DNA of 64,000 bases from Hyphomicrobiales bacterium (GCA_900468805.1 UEIF01000017.1:1-64000), one strand, 5' to 3'; shown: positions 16,814 through 26,634, counted from the first letter of the stretch. Numbers and translations are program-made. The notes: generated by a model from the sequence alone, not told the origin.

Positions 16814-17755
16814 TTAAGCATAGAACCGGTAGCCATCGGAGATTTCGTTGCCGAGCTTGTTGTTTTGCGCGACGAAATCCTCGAGAAACTCATGCAGACC
16901 CTGATCCATGACATCCTTTATCTTCAATGTCTGCAGCGTGGTGCGAATGGCATCCGCCGTATCATGCGCGGCCAGCCGCTCGCCGTAATCCTTGGCGATG
17001 TAACCGAGGTTGCTGACGATCTTCTCGTAGCTATAGGCGAGCGAGCGTGGCATCTGACCGTTCAGGATCAGGAAATCGGCGATATTGGCGGCGCGGTACT
17101 CACCGTCATAGGCCCAGCTATAGGAACGATGGGCGGAGACCGAACGCAGGATCGACTCCCACTGAACGTTGTCGACCGAAGAACCGACCTGCGAGATCGA
17201 GGGCAGCAGCACGTAATATTTCACGTCGAGGATGCGGCTCGTATTGTCGGCCCGCTCGATGAAAGTGCCGATGCGCGCGAAATTATAGAGCTCGTTGCGC
17301 AGCATCGAACCATGGAAGGCGCCGCGGATCTGGCCGGCGCGATGCTTGATGGCATCGATGACCTCAGGCAGCTCTGCCGCCTTCAGCTTCTTCGACAGCA
17401 GCTCCTTGAGATCGATCCAGCATTCATTGGTCGCTTCCCAGGTCTCGCGTGTCAGTGCGGTGCGCACCATGCGGGCATTGTTGCGGCCGAAATCGATGCA
17501 GGACATGACGCTCGACGTGTTCTGGCGGTCGCGCAGCATATAATCGATCGCATCGGGACCGGTCAGCTTCGAATGGGTCTCGTCATAGAGTTCGCGGACA
17601 CCAGCACTTTGCAGCACGCCGTCCCAATTGTCGTCGCCAGCGTCGCTGCGCGTCAGCGACATGCGCAGGCCGGCATCGACAAGACGTGCGATATTCTCGG
17701 CGCGCTCGATATACCGGAACATCCAGTAGAGCCCGTTTGCAGTTCTTCCGAGCAT
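16814..17755 (-). CDS. Alpha-E domain protein (DUF403)
   Basis: This 313-residue, nearly all-helical protein opens with LGRTANGLYWMFRYIERAENIARLVDAGLRM, the hallmark start of the alpha-E (DUF403) family. Its function is unknown; family members are nearly always next to a circularly permuted ATP-grasp protein and often a transglutaminase, as here. Its ATG shares one base with the ATP-grasp stop (17755), so the two are translationally coupled. It may be a partner or scaffold of the ATP-grasp enzyme. Confidence 0.88.
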   Translation of the reverse strand: MLGRTANGLYWMFRYIERAENIARLVDAGLRMSLTRSDAGDDNWDGVLQSAGVRELYDETHSKLTGPDAIDYMLRDRQNTSSVMSCIDFGRNNARMVRTALTRETWEATNECWIDLKELLSKKLKAAELPEVIDAIKHRAGQIRGAFHGSMLRNELYNFARIGTFIERADNTSRILDVKYYVLLPSISQVGSSVDNVQWESILRSVSAHRSYSWAYDGEYRAANIADFLILNGQMPRSLAYSYEKIVSNLGYIAKDYGERLAAHDTADAIRTTLQTLKIKDVMDQGLHEFLEDFVAQNNKLGNEISDGYRFYA

Positions 17756-19164
17756 CAGTCCTCCAATACCCAGGTGTCTTTGGTGCCGCCGCCCTGGCTG
17801 GAATTGACGACCAGCGAGCCCTGCTTCAGCGCCACGCGGGTGAGCCCGCCCGGAATGATCTGCACCTTGTCGGAGACCAGCACGTAAGGGCGCAGGTCGA
17901 CATGGCGGGGTGCGATACCCTTGTTGACGAGGATCGGAACGGTGGACAGTGAAAGCGTGGGCTGAGCGATGTAGTTGCTCGGCTTGGCCTTCAGCTTCTC
18001 GGCGAAATCGGCACGCTCCTTCTTGGACGCGGTCGGGCCGACGAGCATGCCGTAACCGCCCGAGCCGTGAACCTCCTTGACGACCAGTTCTTCCAGATGC
18101 TCCAGCACGTATTTCAGGCTGCCGGCTTCCGAACAGCGCCAGGTCGGCACGTTTTCGAGGATCGGCTTGCGGCCGGTATAGAATTCGACGATCTCGGGCA
18201 TGTAGGAATAGATCGCCTTGTCGTCGGAAATACCGGTGCCGGGCGCATTGGCGATGGTGATGTTGCCGGAGCGGTAGACATCCATGATGCCGGGAATGCC
18301 GAGGGCTGAATCCGGGCGGAAGGTGAGGGGATCGAGGAAGTCGTCATCGACGCGGCGATAGAGCACGTCGATCGCCTCGTAACCGCGCGTCGTGCGCATC
18401 TTCACCTTGCCGTCGATGACACGCAGATCCGAACCTTCGACGAGCTCCACGCCCATTGTGTCGGCGAGGAAGGAGTGCTCGTAGTAGGCGGAATTATAGA
18501 TGCCAGGCGTCAGGACGGCGACACGCGGCTTGCCCTTGCAGCCGGGAGGTGCGAGCGAAGCAAGGCTCTGGCGCAGGAGATAGGGGTAGTCCTCGACGCG
18601 CTGCACCTTGTTTTCGTGGAAGAGCTCGGGGAACATCTGCATCATGGTTTCCCGGTTTTCCAGCATGTAGCTGACGCCCGAGGGCGTGCGGGCATTGTCC
18701 TCCAGCACATAGAACTCATCCTCGCCAGTGCGCACGATGTCAGTGCCGACAATGTGCGTGTAGACGCCGCCCGGCGGCCGGAAGCCGATCATCTCGGGCA
18801 GGAAGGTAACGTTCTTCTCGATCAGTTCGCGCGGGATGCGGCCGGCGCGGATGATTTCCTGCTTGTGATAGATGTCGTCGAGGAAGGCGTTGAGCGCGAT
18901 CACCCGCTGCTCGATGCCTTGCGCGAGCTTGCGCCATTCTCGGCCGGAAATGATGCGGGGGATGATGTCGAAGGGAATGAGCTTTTCGGCACTGTCGGCG
19001 TGGCCGTAAACCGCGAAGGTGATGCCGGTTTTCCGGAAGATGTTTTCCGCATCGCGGGACTTGGCAATCAGGTGCGTCCGGTCTTGGCTATTGTACCACT
19101 CGAAATATTTTTCATATGGCGCTCGGGGACTTTCGTCTCCGGTGATCATTTCATCAAATGCCAA
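17755..19164 (-). CDS. Circularly permuted type 2 ATP-grasp protein
   Basis: The family core begins FDEMITGDESPRAPYEKYFEWYNSQD and includes YVLEDNARTPSGVSYMLENRE, DVLYRRVDDDFLDP and VVKEVHGSGGYGMLVGP (DUF404/DUF407, permuted ATP-grasp). Such enzymes form amide bonds with ATP; the substrate is unknown. I set the start at a TTG (19162-19164), because AAGGGGAG lies just upstream and the family usually begins here, giving 469 residues. An in-frame ATG at 19290 would add 42 residues of poor match, and an internal ATG at 19149 is also possible. It is the first gene of the trio. Confidence 0.85.
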   Translation of the reverse strand: MAFDEMITGDESPRAPYEKYFEWYNSQDRTHLIAKSRDAENIFRKTGITFAVYGHADSAEKLIPFDIIPRIISGREWRKLAQGIEQRVIALNAFLDDIYHKQEIIRAGRIPRELIEKNVTFLPEMIGFRPPGGVYTHIVGTDIVRTGEDEFYVLEDNARTPSGVSYMLENRETMMQMFPELFHENKVQRVEDYPYLLRQSLASLAPPGCKGKPRVAVLTPGIYNSAYYEHSFLADTMGVELVEGSDLRVIDGKVKMRTTRGYEAIDVLYRRVDDDFLDPLTFRPDSALGIPGIMDVYRSGNITIANAPGTGISDDKAIYSYMPEIVEFYTGRKPILENVPTWRCSEAGSLKYVLEHLEELVVKEVHGSGGYGMLVGPTASKKERADFAEKLKAKPSNYIAQPTLSLSTVPILVNKGIAPRHVDLRPYVLVSDKVQIIPGGLTRVALKQGSLVVNSSQGGGTKDTWVLED

Positions 19165-19414
19165 AGGTGTGGCTCCCCTTTTTTGTTCATTTGAATACAA
19201 CGCAAAAGGCAATGCAAGAACCATGCGCAGTTCGCATGGAAGATTCATAAAATCTTCTGCAGTGCGAAAAGTGGGTGAAAAACTGGGCATTTACCGAGAA
19301 GTGGCGCCGCGCGAATCCGGATCAATTGCATGACGGCGCACAAAAGATGAGCAGGTGATTATTTACTGCTCCGGCGGCGGATCAAACTCTGTCCGCGGCT
19401 GACGGCAAAAAGAA

Positions 19415-19436
19415 AGGGCCGGATCGCTCCGGCCCT
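19415..19436 (-). terminator. Rho-independent terminator of the DEAD-box helicase gene
   Basis: A perfect 9-bp stem (AGGGCCGGA at 19415-19423, TCCGGCCCT at 19428-19436) with loop TCGC lies 16 bp past the helicase stop. On the minus strand it is followed directly by TTTCTTTTT, a classic intrinsic terminator. Confidence 0.85.
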
Positions 19437-19451
19437 GCCTGTCGTTAAAAC

Positions 19452-21134
19452 TTATGCCCGTTCGCGGCGCTGGCCGCCGCCATTGCGGTTCTTGCTGCGG
19501 CGCATGCCGCCATTGCCGTCGCCACGCTGTTCGCCCTGGGGCTGCTGGTCGCCGTGATTGCGCGGCGGGCGGCCGTGGACATGCTGCTTGTTGCCGCGGT
19601 GATGGCCGTTAGCGTCGGCCGTCTGGGCCGGGCGCTGCTGCTGCGGCTTGCGAGCCGGGCGGAAATCCGAGGTCGAGACCAGATCATTGTCCGGGCCGTG
19701 ATCCGGAGCCTGTTCGTTGCGGCGCTGGCCACGGAAATCCTGGTTGCGGCGATCGTGCTGCGGGCCGCCGCGACGGTCCTCACCGGCGCGGACTTCAGTG
19801 GCATCGCCCCCGTTACGCGGGCGGCGATCGCCATGGCCGGCGGGACGACCGCTGCCATTGCGGGTTTCGCTGCGCCGGGCTTCGCCGTCACCGCGTCCGC
19901 GTCCACCTTCACGCTGGCCACCTTCGCGCTGACCACCCTGGCCGCGCTGCTGGTTCTGGCCGCGGCCACGATTGGCGGCGCGGGGAGCGGCACGCATATC
20001 GGCAGGCGCTTCGCCGCTTGCAACCTTGATATCGATGCCCATCAGCTTTTCGATATCGCGCAACAGGCGGGCTTCGTCGGGTGCACAGAAGGCAATGGCA
20101 ATGCCATCGCGCCCGGCGCGCGCCGTGCGGCCGATGCGGTGGACATAGGCTTCCGCCACTTCCGGCAGGTCGTAGTTGAAGACGTGGCTGACAGCAGGGA
20201 TATCGATGCCGCGAGCGGCGACGTCGGTGGCGATCAGCGTCTGGATGGAGCCTTCACGGAAACCCTTCAGGGCGCGTTCGCGCTGGCCCTGGCTCTTGTT
20301 GCCATGGATGGAGGCGACGGAATAGCCGACCTGTTCCAGATGCTTCGCGAGCTTTTCGGCGCCATGCTTGGTACGCAGGAAGACGATGGAGCGGCCATCG
20401 GGGTTCTCGGTCAGCGTCTTCTTCAAGAGAACCGTCTTGTCGTTCTTGCCGGGAACGAAATGCACATACTGCTCGACCTTGTCGGCAGCCTTGCCCGGAG
20501 GTGTCACCTGGACCGTGACCGGATCGGTCAGGTAATCGCTGGCGAGATCGGCAATCGCCTTTGGCATGGTTGCCGAGAAGAGCATGGTCTGGCGGCGCTT
20601 CGGCACCATCTTGGCGATCTTGCGCAGGTCGTGCACAAAACCGAGATCCAGCATCTGGTCGGCTTCATCGAGTACGAGATATCGCACGGCTGTCAGCGTG
20701 ATGGCGTTGCGGTTGCAGAGGTCGAGCAGGCGGCCGGGCGTGGCGACGAGGATGTCGGTGCCCTTTTCGAGCTGCAGCTGCTGCTTGTTGATGGAGACGC
20801 CGCCGACGACGAGATTGATGCGCAGCGGCGATTTGCGGACGAACTTCCTGAGATTGTCGGCGATCTGGTTTACCAGTTCGCGCGTCGGGGCCAGGATCAG
20901 CGTGCGAACGGTGCGGTTGTCCGGGCGCTTCTCTTCGGTCAGCAGGCGCTCGATCAGCGGCAGGCCGAAGGCAGCGGTCTTGCCGGTGCCGGTCTGGGCG
21001 AGGCCGATGAGATCACGGCCCTGCATGAGGAGGGGGATTGCCTGTGCCTGAATGGGCGTCGGCGTTTCGATGCCGAGCTGGAACAGGGTGGCGACGATCG
21101 GCTTGGATACGCCAAGCGATTCAAAATTGGTCAA
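19452..21134 (-). CDS. DEAD-box ATP-dependent RNA helicase (RhlE type)
   Basis: All core helicase motifs are present: Q motif with PTPIQAQAIP, AQTGTGKT, PTREL, TPGRLLDL, DEAD, SAT, RSIVFLRTKHGAEKL, TDVAARGIDIPAV and HRIGRTARAG. After about residue 370 comes a long Arg/Gly/Asn/Gln-rich tail with RGG-like repeats, typical of RhlE-type proteins that bind RNA nonspecifically. The start is set at a TTG (21132-21134) with AAAAGG seven bases upstream, giving 560 residues; the family begins (M)TNFESLG. An upstream ATG at 21269 gives a non-conserved extension. It probably acts in rRNA or mRNA remodelling, especially in the cold. Confidence 0.88.
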   Translation of the reverse strand: MTNFESLGVSKPIVATLFQLGIETPTPIQAQAIPLLMQGRDLIGLAQTGTGKTAAFGLPLIERLLTEEKRPDNRTVRTLILAPTRELVNQIADNLRKFVRKSPLRINLVVGGVSINKQQLQLEKGTDILVATPGRLLDLCNRNAITLTAVRYLVLDEADQMLDLGFVHDLRKIAKMVPKRRQTMLFSATMPKAIADLASDYLTDPVTVQVTPPGKAADKVEQYVHFVPGKNDKTVLLKKTLTENPDGRSIVFLRTKHGAEKLAKHLEQVGYSVASIHGNKSQGQRERALKGFREGSIQTLIATDVAARGIDIPAVSHVFNYDLPEVAEAYVHRIGRTARAGRDGIAIAFCAPDEARLLRDIEKLMGIDIKVASGEAPADMRAAPRAANRGRGQNQQRGQGGQREGGQREGGRGRGDGEARRSETRNGSGRPAGHGDRRPRNGGDATEVRAGEDRRGGPQHDRRNQDFRGQRRNEQAPDHGPDNDLVSTSDFRPARKPQQQRPAQTADANGHHRGNKQHVHGRPPRNHGDQQPQGEQRGDGNGGMRRSKNRNGGGQRRERA

Positions 21135-21389
21135 GTCATAACCTTTTAGGGCGCGCCAAACGAAAACGCCGGATCGCCGAATGCGGTCCGGTGTCAATCT
21201 GGCGTCAAGAACCCCGCGTGAAATGGGAACTTGTAAGTTGGAAAAACTTTCCAGCGCGTCTTGCCGCACTTGGGTCGCGGCATTGTCAGAATGCGCTCTA
21301 TCCTTCTTCAGCGTCTATCGCAGTGGCACGCTCACGCGGCGGCCGGAAGGTGAAAGCTGAGCCGCATTTGGTCTATTTCTTATCGAAAG

Positions 21390-22517
21390 TCAAGAGGATG
21401 TGCCGATAATAGCCTCTGCGGGCATGGAAAGGACGAAACTTCCTGTGGCAGCCTCGGTTCCGTTGATCAGGATCGCGATGCGATGTTCGCCGGGATAATA
21501 ACGTCGGGTCGTGATCGGCCGCATTGCATGGCGGCGCTGCACGACATGATCTTCCCCTGCTGCGAGCGTGACGGTTTTCCATTTGAAGACTTTCGGGGAG
21601 AGCGAACCGTCGGCCTTCACATGATGGATGGCATAGTCGATCATCAGGGATTGCGTGATATCGCCCGCATTGCGCAGGCGGATTTCGAAATCCAGTCCTT
21701 CACCGAAAAGCACTGCCGGCTTCGCCAGCAGCAGTTCGCACTCCAGAGATGCGGCTGCACCGAAGCCGAAATTGGCGAGCGCCTGAGCGTGACCCTTCTT
21801 CAAAAGGGTTCGGGAGGCGTGTTTCAGGAGCCAGCGGCGTTCGGCCGAGGCACCCCCGATATGCTCGGCGATGAAGGCCGCGACGAGGTCCGGATGGTCC
21901 TTGGCGATGTCGTTCAGGCTGTTTGCGACGGAGCGGCGAACATAATCCTCGGGATCGTCCATCAGCGCCGTCAGGATCGGCCATAGGGGAGAGGGATCCT
22001 TGATCAGTTGCGGCAGGCGCATCGCCCAGGGCAGGCGGGGGCGGGTGCCTTCGCTTGCCAGCCGCCGGACATGATGGTTCCGATCATCGACCCAGGGGGT
22101 GATCGTCGCCAGCGCACGTTCCTGATCCCGATGGATAAACTGGCGGATACCGAACTCCGCAGTAAAATGCGGCGTCAGCGCTTTCAGGAGATCGAGCGCG
22201 ATATCGAAATGCTGCAGACCCCGCACAGCGATGAACTGGCTGACGGGCAGCAGCATCCAGCCCGTCAGCCCCGCCTTGCCGGGGGACGGCAGGCTTGGGT
22301 CAAGGATTGCGGCAGCCTCGGGAAAGCTTTCGGGAAGGGTCGCAAAGAGCGCGTCACGGATCAGTGCTGCGCGCTCCATGAGTTCCAGCGATTCGATGCC
22401 ATCGGTTGCGAGCGCCGTGAAACGGCCGCTCTCGAAAGACGGCGCGTTGGCGGCGATGATATCTGCCATCCCACGCACGAGCGCCGGATGCAGAAGGTTC
22501 TTGAGTGGTTCCGGCAT
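21390..22517 (-). CDS. DNA alkylation repair protein, AlkC-like
   Basis: The protein has 375 residues. It is mostly HEAT-like helical repeats (RNHHVRRLASEGTRPRLPWAM and DDPEDYVRRSVANSLNDIAKDHP are the typical repeats) and ends in a beta-rich Ig-like domain from about residue 265. That combination is the hallmark of AlkC-type DNA glycosylases, which excise N3-methyladenine and similar lesions. The ATG has AGGGAG upstream. It stands alone, with about 255 bp before the helicase gene and 70 bp after the small exported protein gene. Confidence 0.82.
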   Translation of the reverse strand: MPEPLKNLLHPALVRGMADIIAANAPSFESGRFTALATDGIESLELMERAALIRDALFATLPESFPEAAAILDPSLPSPGKAGLTGWMLLPVSQFIAVRGLQHFDIALDLLKALTPHFTAEFGIRQFIHRDQERALATITPWVDDRNHHVRRLASEGTRPRLPWAMRLPQLIKDPSPLWPILTALMDDPEDYVRRSVANSLNDIAKDHPDLVAAFIAEHIGGASAERRWLLKHASRTLLKKGHAQALANFGFGAAASLECELLLAKPAVLFGEGLDFEIRLRNAGDITQSLMIDYAIHHVKADGSLSPKVFKWKTVTLAAGEDHVVQRRHAMRPITTRRYYPGEHRIAILINGTEAATGSFVLSMPAEAIIGTSS

Positions 22518-22589
22518 CGCATAATCTCCCTCTGACCATGCGATGCATGGCCCGGCGTCGGCGGGAGGTCAAGCGTCGCCGGAAAGACC

Positions 22590-22907
22590 TCAGCGCCTGC
22601 AGACTTCGATGCGATAGGGTTGACCCCAGCGGTCGTAGCGCCATTCCGGATGGCAGAAGCGCGGGCCATAATATTCAGGATATGCAGGATAGTAAGCGTA
22701 GGAGCGCGGATAATAGGCATAGGGTGCCGGATAAGCGGGACCCGAAGCGATCGCTCCGCCCACGAGGCCGCCGACGACGCCACCGGCTACACCGCCCCAG
22801 AAGGCATCGCGCGGCCTAGCGTTTGCGGTATCGGCTGATGCCAGCGAGGCGCCGGCAAATGTCAGTGCAATCAGGCCCGCCGCCATTGTCTTATGAAGAA
22901 CGGACAT
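22590..22907 (-). CDS. Small exported glycine-zipper, Tyr/Pro-rich protein
   Basis: This 105-residue protein has a signal peptide (about 1-30, KTMAAGLIALTFAGASLASADTANA), a glycine-zipper stretch (WGGVAGGVVGGLVGGAIASG) and a Tyr/Pro-rich middle. It ends in an HPEWRYDRWGQPYRIEVC segment with two Cys that could form a disulphide. It resembles BA14K-like and related exported proteins common in Rhizobiales; the function is unknown. AAAGGA precedes the ATG at 22907. Confidence 0.7.
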   Translation of the reverse strand: MSVLHKTMAAGLIALTFAGASLASADTANARPRDAFWGGVAGGVVGGLVGGAIASGPAYPAPYAYYPRSYAYYPAYPEYYGPRFCHPEWRYDRWGQPYRIEVCRR

Positions 22908-23229
22908 GTCGATTCCTTTCATTTTAGGCTCGTCATTCAAGCCACGATCAGACTCTGCTCCGATCTCGGCGCGTTGATGGTCACGCAAGCCGTGCGGGAA
23001 TTAAATTTTCTCCATACTTGCCGCACCTGAATTGAGCTGTCGGCGTTTTCCCCGTGATCTTCTGACCATTTCAGCTTCGTGCAAGCCTTTGTTGTCACTC
23101 TGATTCATCAATTTCATGAGCCGGCTTGGAATTATTGCCTGTGGAATTTTATGGTTAACAGCTTGTTAAAGGCCTTGGCCTTATAGTTGTTCTAAGGGAT
23201 ATTTCATTCATTGCGGGAGTGAAGACTTT
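22908..23229. other. Divergent intergenic region with a CtrA-type box
   Basis: These 322 bp separate the small exported protein gene (minus strand) from the hybrid kinase gene (plus strand) and must hold both promoters. Apart from the box at 23155-23169, I see no gene, terminator or strong hairpin. Confidence 0.55.
23155..23169. promoter_or_regulatory. CtrA-type box (TTAA-N7-TTAA) upstream of hybrid kinase
   Basis: TTAACAGCTTGTTAA matches the CtrA full-site consensus TTAA-N7-TTAA and is also a perfect palindrome (TTAACA GCT TGTTAA). It lies 60 bp upstream of the kinase start codon, a normal promoter position. Confidence 0.6.
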
Positions 23230-26200
23230 TTGATTTCTACCGGGGAACTCTTGGAGCTGGCCTGCCGCCGGATCGCTGATCTGGATACCCCGGCCTATGT
23301 CAAAAACAGCGAACTCCGCTATGTCGCCGTCAACGAAGCCTATGCCCGCTTCTTCGGCCGCGAAATCTCCGATTTCATCGGGCAGCGCAGCCGCGAGCTC
23401 TTCGAGCGCCCCGAAGAAGAGGAGCGCGAGGACCGCGAGCGTCGTGCGCTGGTTTTCGGCACGGAAGAGAGTGCCATCTCCTTCGACGCTGCCGGTCTTA
23501 GCCATGAGCGGGTGCTGATCGAGAGCTTTTCGCCCTCGCAGGACCGGGCCTATGTGCTCGGTATCTTCGAACCGCGCGAACCCCACCGCGCCATTCCTGA
23601 AGTTGCCGATACGATTGCCACCGATCTCGGCCGCATCCGCGAGACGCTCGAAAATCTCGATCATCCGATCGGCATCTTTGCGGAGGATGGCCGTCCGCTG
23701 ATCGTCAATGCCGCCTATCGCAATGGCAGCAAGTCTGCGCCAGCCGGCAGCAAACTTGCGCCAGATGGCAGCACGCCTTCGCCGGCCAGCGAGACTGCCT
23801 GGCATGAAAGCGTGCGGGAGCGCGACCTGCTGCGTACCATCATGGAGGATCTTCCGGTCGCCGCTTTCGTGCGCGACGAGGATCACCGGCTGGTCTACGC
23901 CAACCAATATTACGAGACCTTCACCGGCCACGCCCGCTCCAGAGCGCTCGGCATGACCGAACACGACATGTTCGGGCAGGAGGCAGGCGAGGCGATTTAT
24001 CGGGAGAACCTGCGGGCGCTGAAAAACGGCGTGCTGACCGAGGTCGAGAGCAATCTGCCGAATACCGACGGGGAAATCTTCCAGGTCATCTCCCGCGTCA
24101 ACCGGGTCGTCACACCTGATGGCAAGCGCTATGTCGTCGGTTCCTTCTCCGACATCACGCCGCTGAAAGCGCGCGAGAAGGAATTGATCGAGGCGCGCGA
24201 ACAGGAAGAAGTGCTGCATCAGGAAATCGAGAGCATCCTGCGCTCGCTGCCGGTCGGCGTGCTGATCCTCGACAACGATCACACGATTCTCTACGTCAAT
24301 GACGAGTTCTACAGCATCTGGGAACTGCCGCTCGAAGACCGTTTCGATGGGCGGCCGTTCATCGATGTCATCAAGCGCAATTACGAGCTCGGCCGCTACG
24401 GCGACACACAGGCGCCGGAAGATATCTATACGTTCCGCAAGGGGCTTTTCGAGGCTACAAACCCGGAGCCGATCCAGCTCGACTGGGCTGCCGGCAAGTC
24501 GGTCATTTTCGACTCCAGGCGCATTTCCAGCAACCGCATCCTGCTGACCTATTCCGATATTTCCGCCGTGCGGGTGCGCGAACAGGAAATCCATGAGGCG
24601 CGGGAGGCACTCGAAAACCTCGGCGAGATGATGCGCGATGCGACGCATGCGATGCCGCAGGGGCTGGCGATCGTCCAGGACGGCGTGATCAAGCTTTCCA
24701 ATGACGGGCTGGCCGACGTGCTGCACATTCCGGCCGAACTGACGGACGTTGGTCGGGAATGGATCGATCTCTTCCAGTTCTGCGCCAATCGCGGCGATTT
24801 CCACGACAAGGCGGTCGAAACGCTGGAGGAGTGGCGCGCCAATATCGCAGCGCGCCAGCCGATCTCCACCGTTTTCCATGTCGGCGGCGAGCGCTGGGTG
24901 AACATGGACGCCACCATCAGCGAACGGCAGCACTGGGTGGCGCTCTTCACCGACGTCACCGAGATGAAGCAGCGTGAGGAGGAGCTGACGGAGCTTCTGT
25001 CGCGCGCCGAGGCCGCCGATCGCGCCAAATCGGAATTCCTCGCCAATATGAGCCACGAGATCCGCACGCCGATGAACGGTGTGCTCGGCATGGCGGAACT
25101 GCTGGCCAAAACCAATCTCGATACGCGCCAGAAGACCTTCGTCGACATCATCGTCAAGTCGGGCAATGCGCTGCTGACGATCATCAACGACATCCTCGAT
25201 TTCTCGAAGATCGATGCCGGGCAGATGAAGCTGCGCAAGGCCGCCTTCGATCTGATCGAGGCTGTCGAGGATGTGGCGACCCTGCTTTCCTCGCCTGCTG
25301 CCGAGAAGGATATCGAGCTTCTGGTGCGCGCGGCGCCCGATCTGCCTGCAGCCGTCATCGGCGATGCCGGGCGCTTCCGCCAGATCGTTACGAACCTCGT
25401 CGGCAATGCGGTGAAATTCACCGAGCGCGGCCATGTCTTCGTCGATATCGGCTCCGAGCCATCCGCCGGCGGCGAGATCATGGTCAGCATCCGCATCGAG
25501 GATACCGGCATCGGCATTCCGCCCGAGAAGGTGGACTCGGTCTTCGACAAATTCTCGCAGGTCGACGCCTCGTCGACCCGTCGGCATGAAGGCACGGGCC
25601 TGGGCTTGGCAATCACTGCCGGTCTCGTCGATCTCTTCGGCGGTTATATCGATGTCGAAAGCGAATGGGGCAAGGGCTCGATCTTCACCGTCAAGCTGCC
25701 TTTCGCCATTGCCGCCGCTCGCGTCGAGCCGAAGCCGCTGCCGATCAACGTGCAGGGTGCGCGCGTTCTTGTCGTCGACGATAACGAGGTCAATCGCCGT
25801 ATCCTGACCGAACAGCTGAGCCTCTGGGGCTTCGACGGCGTTGCCGCAGAAGGTGGTGCGACCGCCTTTGCCATCCTTGAGGCCGCCGCCGATCTCGGCA
25901 TCAAGGTGGATGCCGTCGTGCTCGACTACCATATGCCCGACATGAACGGCGCCGAAGTCGCCCGTCGCCTGCGGGCCGACAGCCGCTTCGGGGAATTGCC
26001 GATCATCTTCCTGACGTCGATGGATATATCGGGGACGGAGAAAGAATTTGCGGCGCTGAACGGCCATGCGCATCTGATGAAGCCGGCGCGCGCCAATCTG
26101 CTCCGCAACACGGTTGTCGAAGTCGTGCGTGCAAACCGTGTCAAGCAGGCCTCCGAGGCGGAGATCACGCGACTGCAGAAGGAAGTGGAGGTGGCGCCGG

Positions 26201-26634
26201 CGCCTGCACCCGCTCCGAAGCGCGCTGCCGATTTCGTCGATGTCCTCGTGGCCGAAGACAACGAAGTCAACCAGATCGTCTTCACACAGATCCTGCAGGG
26301 AACCGGGCTTTCCTTCCTCGTGGTCAATAACGGGCAGGAAGCTGTCGAAGCCTGGGAGCAGCATACGCCGCGCCTGATCATGATGGATGTCTCGATGCCC
26401 GTCATGAACGGTCACCAGGCAACCAGAATGATCCGCCAGAAGGAGCAGGGGCAGGGGCACCGCGTGCCCGTGATCGGTGTGACGGCGCATGCGCTGGAAA
26501 GCGACCGGGAACTCTGCCTCGATGCGGGCATGGACGACTATATGTCCAAGCCGATCAGCCCGGAGCTGCTGGAAGACAAGATCCGTCAGTGGCTCGGCGG
26601 TGGCGAATTGCAGCCGGGCCGTTCGGGCTACTAA
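23230..26634 (+). CDS. PAS hybrid sensor histidine kinase with two receiver domains
   Basis: The protein has 1134 residues and no clear transmembrane segment, so it is probably a cytoplasmic sensor. PAS-like domains lie at about 5-110, 200-320, 335-450 and 460-590. The HisKA domain carries FLANMSHEIRTPMNG with phospho-accepting H609. The ATPase domain has NLVGNAVKFTERG and DTGIGIPPE. Receiver 1 (about 845-965) has D899 in VVLDYHMPDMNG; receiver 2 (about 1005-1125) has D1053 in IMMDVSMPVMNG. There is no Hpt domain, so output must pass through a separate phosphotransferase. The start is a TTG at 23230 behind GGGAG. Its stop overlaps the convergent mnmD gene by 4 bp. Confidence 0.9.
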   Translation: MISTGELLELACRRIADLDTPAYVKNSELRYVAVNEAYARFFGREISDFIGQRSRELFERPEEEEREDRERRALVFGTEESAISFDAAGLSHERVLIESFSPSQDRAYVLGIFEPREPHRAIPEVADTIATDLGRIRETLENLDHPIGIFAEDGRPLIVNAAYRNGSKSAPAGSKLAPDGSTPSPASETAWHESVRERDLLRTIMEDLPVAAFVRDEDHRLVYANQYYETFTGHARSRALGMTEHDMFGQEAGEAIYRENLRALKNGVLTEVESNLPNTDGEIFQVISRVNRVVTPDGKRYVVGSFSDITPLKAREKELIEAREQEEVLHQEIESILRSLPVGVLILDNDHTILYVNDEFYSIWELPLEDRFDGRPFIDVIKRNYELGRYGDTQAPEDIYTFRKGLFEATNPEPIQLDWAAGKSVIFDSRRISSNRILLTYSDISAVRVREQEIHEAREALENLGEMMRDATHAMPQGLAIVQDGVIKLSNDGLADVLHIPAELTDVGREWIDLFQFCANRGDFHDKAVETLEEWRANIAARQPISTVFHVGGERWVNMDATISERQHWVALFTDVTEMKQREEELTELLSRAEAADRAKSEFLANMSHEIRTPMNGVLGMAELLAKTNLDTRQKTFVDIIVKSGNALLTIINDILDFSKIDAGQMKLRKAAFDLIEAVEDVATLLSSPAAEKDIELLVRAAPDLPAAVIGDAGRFRQIVTNLVGNAVKFTERGHVFVDIGSEPSAGGEIMVSIRIEDTGIGIPPEKVDSVFDKFSQVDASSTRRHEGTGLGLAITAGLVDLFGGYIDVESEWGKGSIFTVKLPFAIAAARVEPKPLPINVQGARVLVVDDNEVNRRILTEQLSLWGFDGVAAEGGATAFAILEAAADLGIKVDAVVLDYHMPDMNGAEVARRLRADSRFGELPIIFLTSMDISGTEKEFAALNGHAHLMKPARANLLRNTVVEVVRANRVKQASEAEITRLQKEVEVAPAPAPAPKRAADFVDVLVAEDNEVNQIVFTQILQGTGLSFLVVNNGQEAVEAWEQHTPRLIMMDVSMPVMNGHQATRMIRQKEQGQGHRVPVIGVTAHALESDRELCLDAGMDDYMSKPISPELLEDKIRQWLGGGELQPGRSGY

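Noticed and set aside
15974..17887. A 637-codon plus-strand frame
   Set aside because: It runs antisense through the transglutaminase and alpha-E genes and has no recognisable domain.
19554..21149. A 531-codon Ala/Val-rich plus-strand frame
   Set aside because: Antisense to the DEAD-box helicase; its hydrophobic look comes from the RGG-rich tail read backwards.
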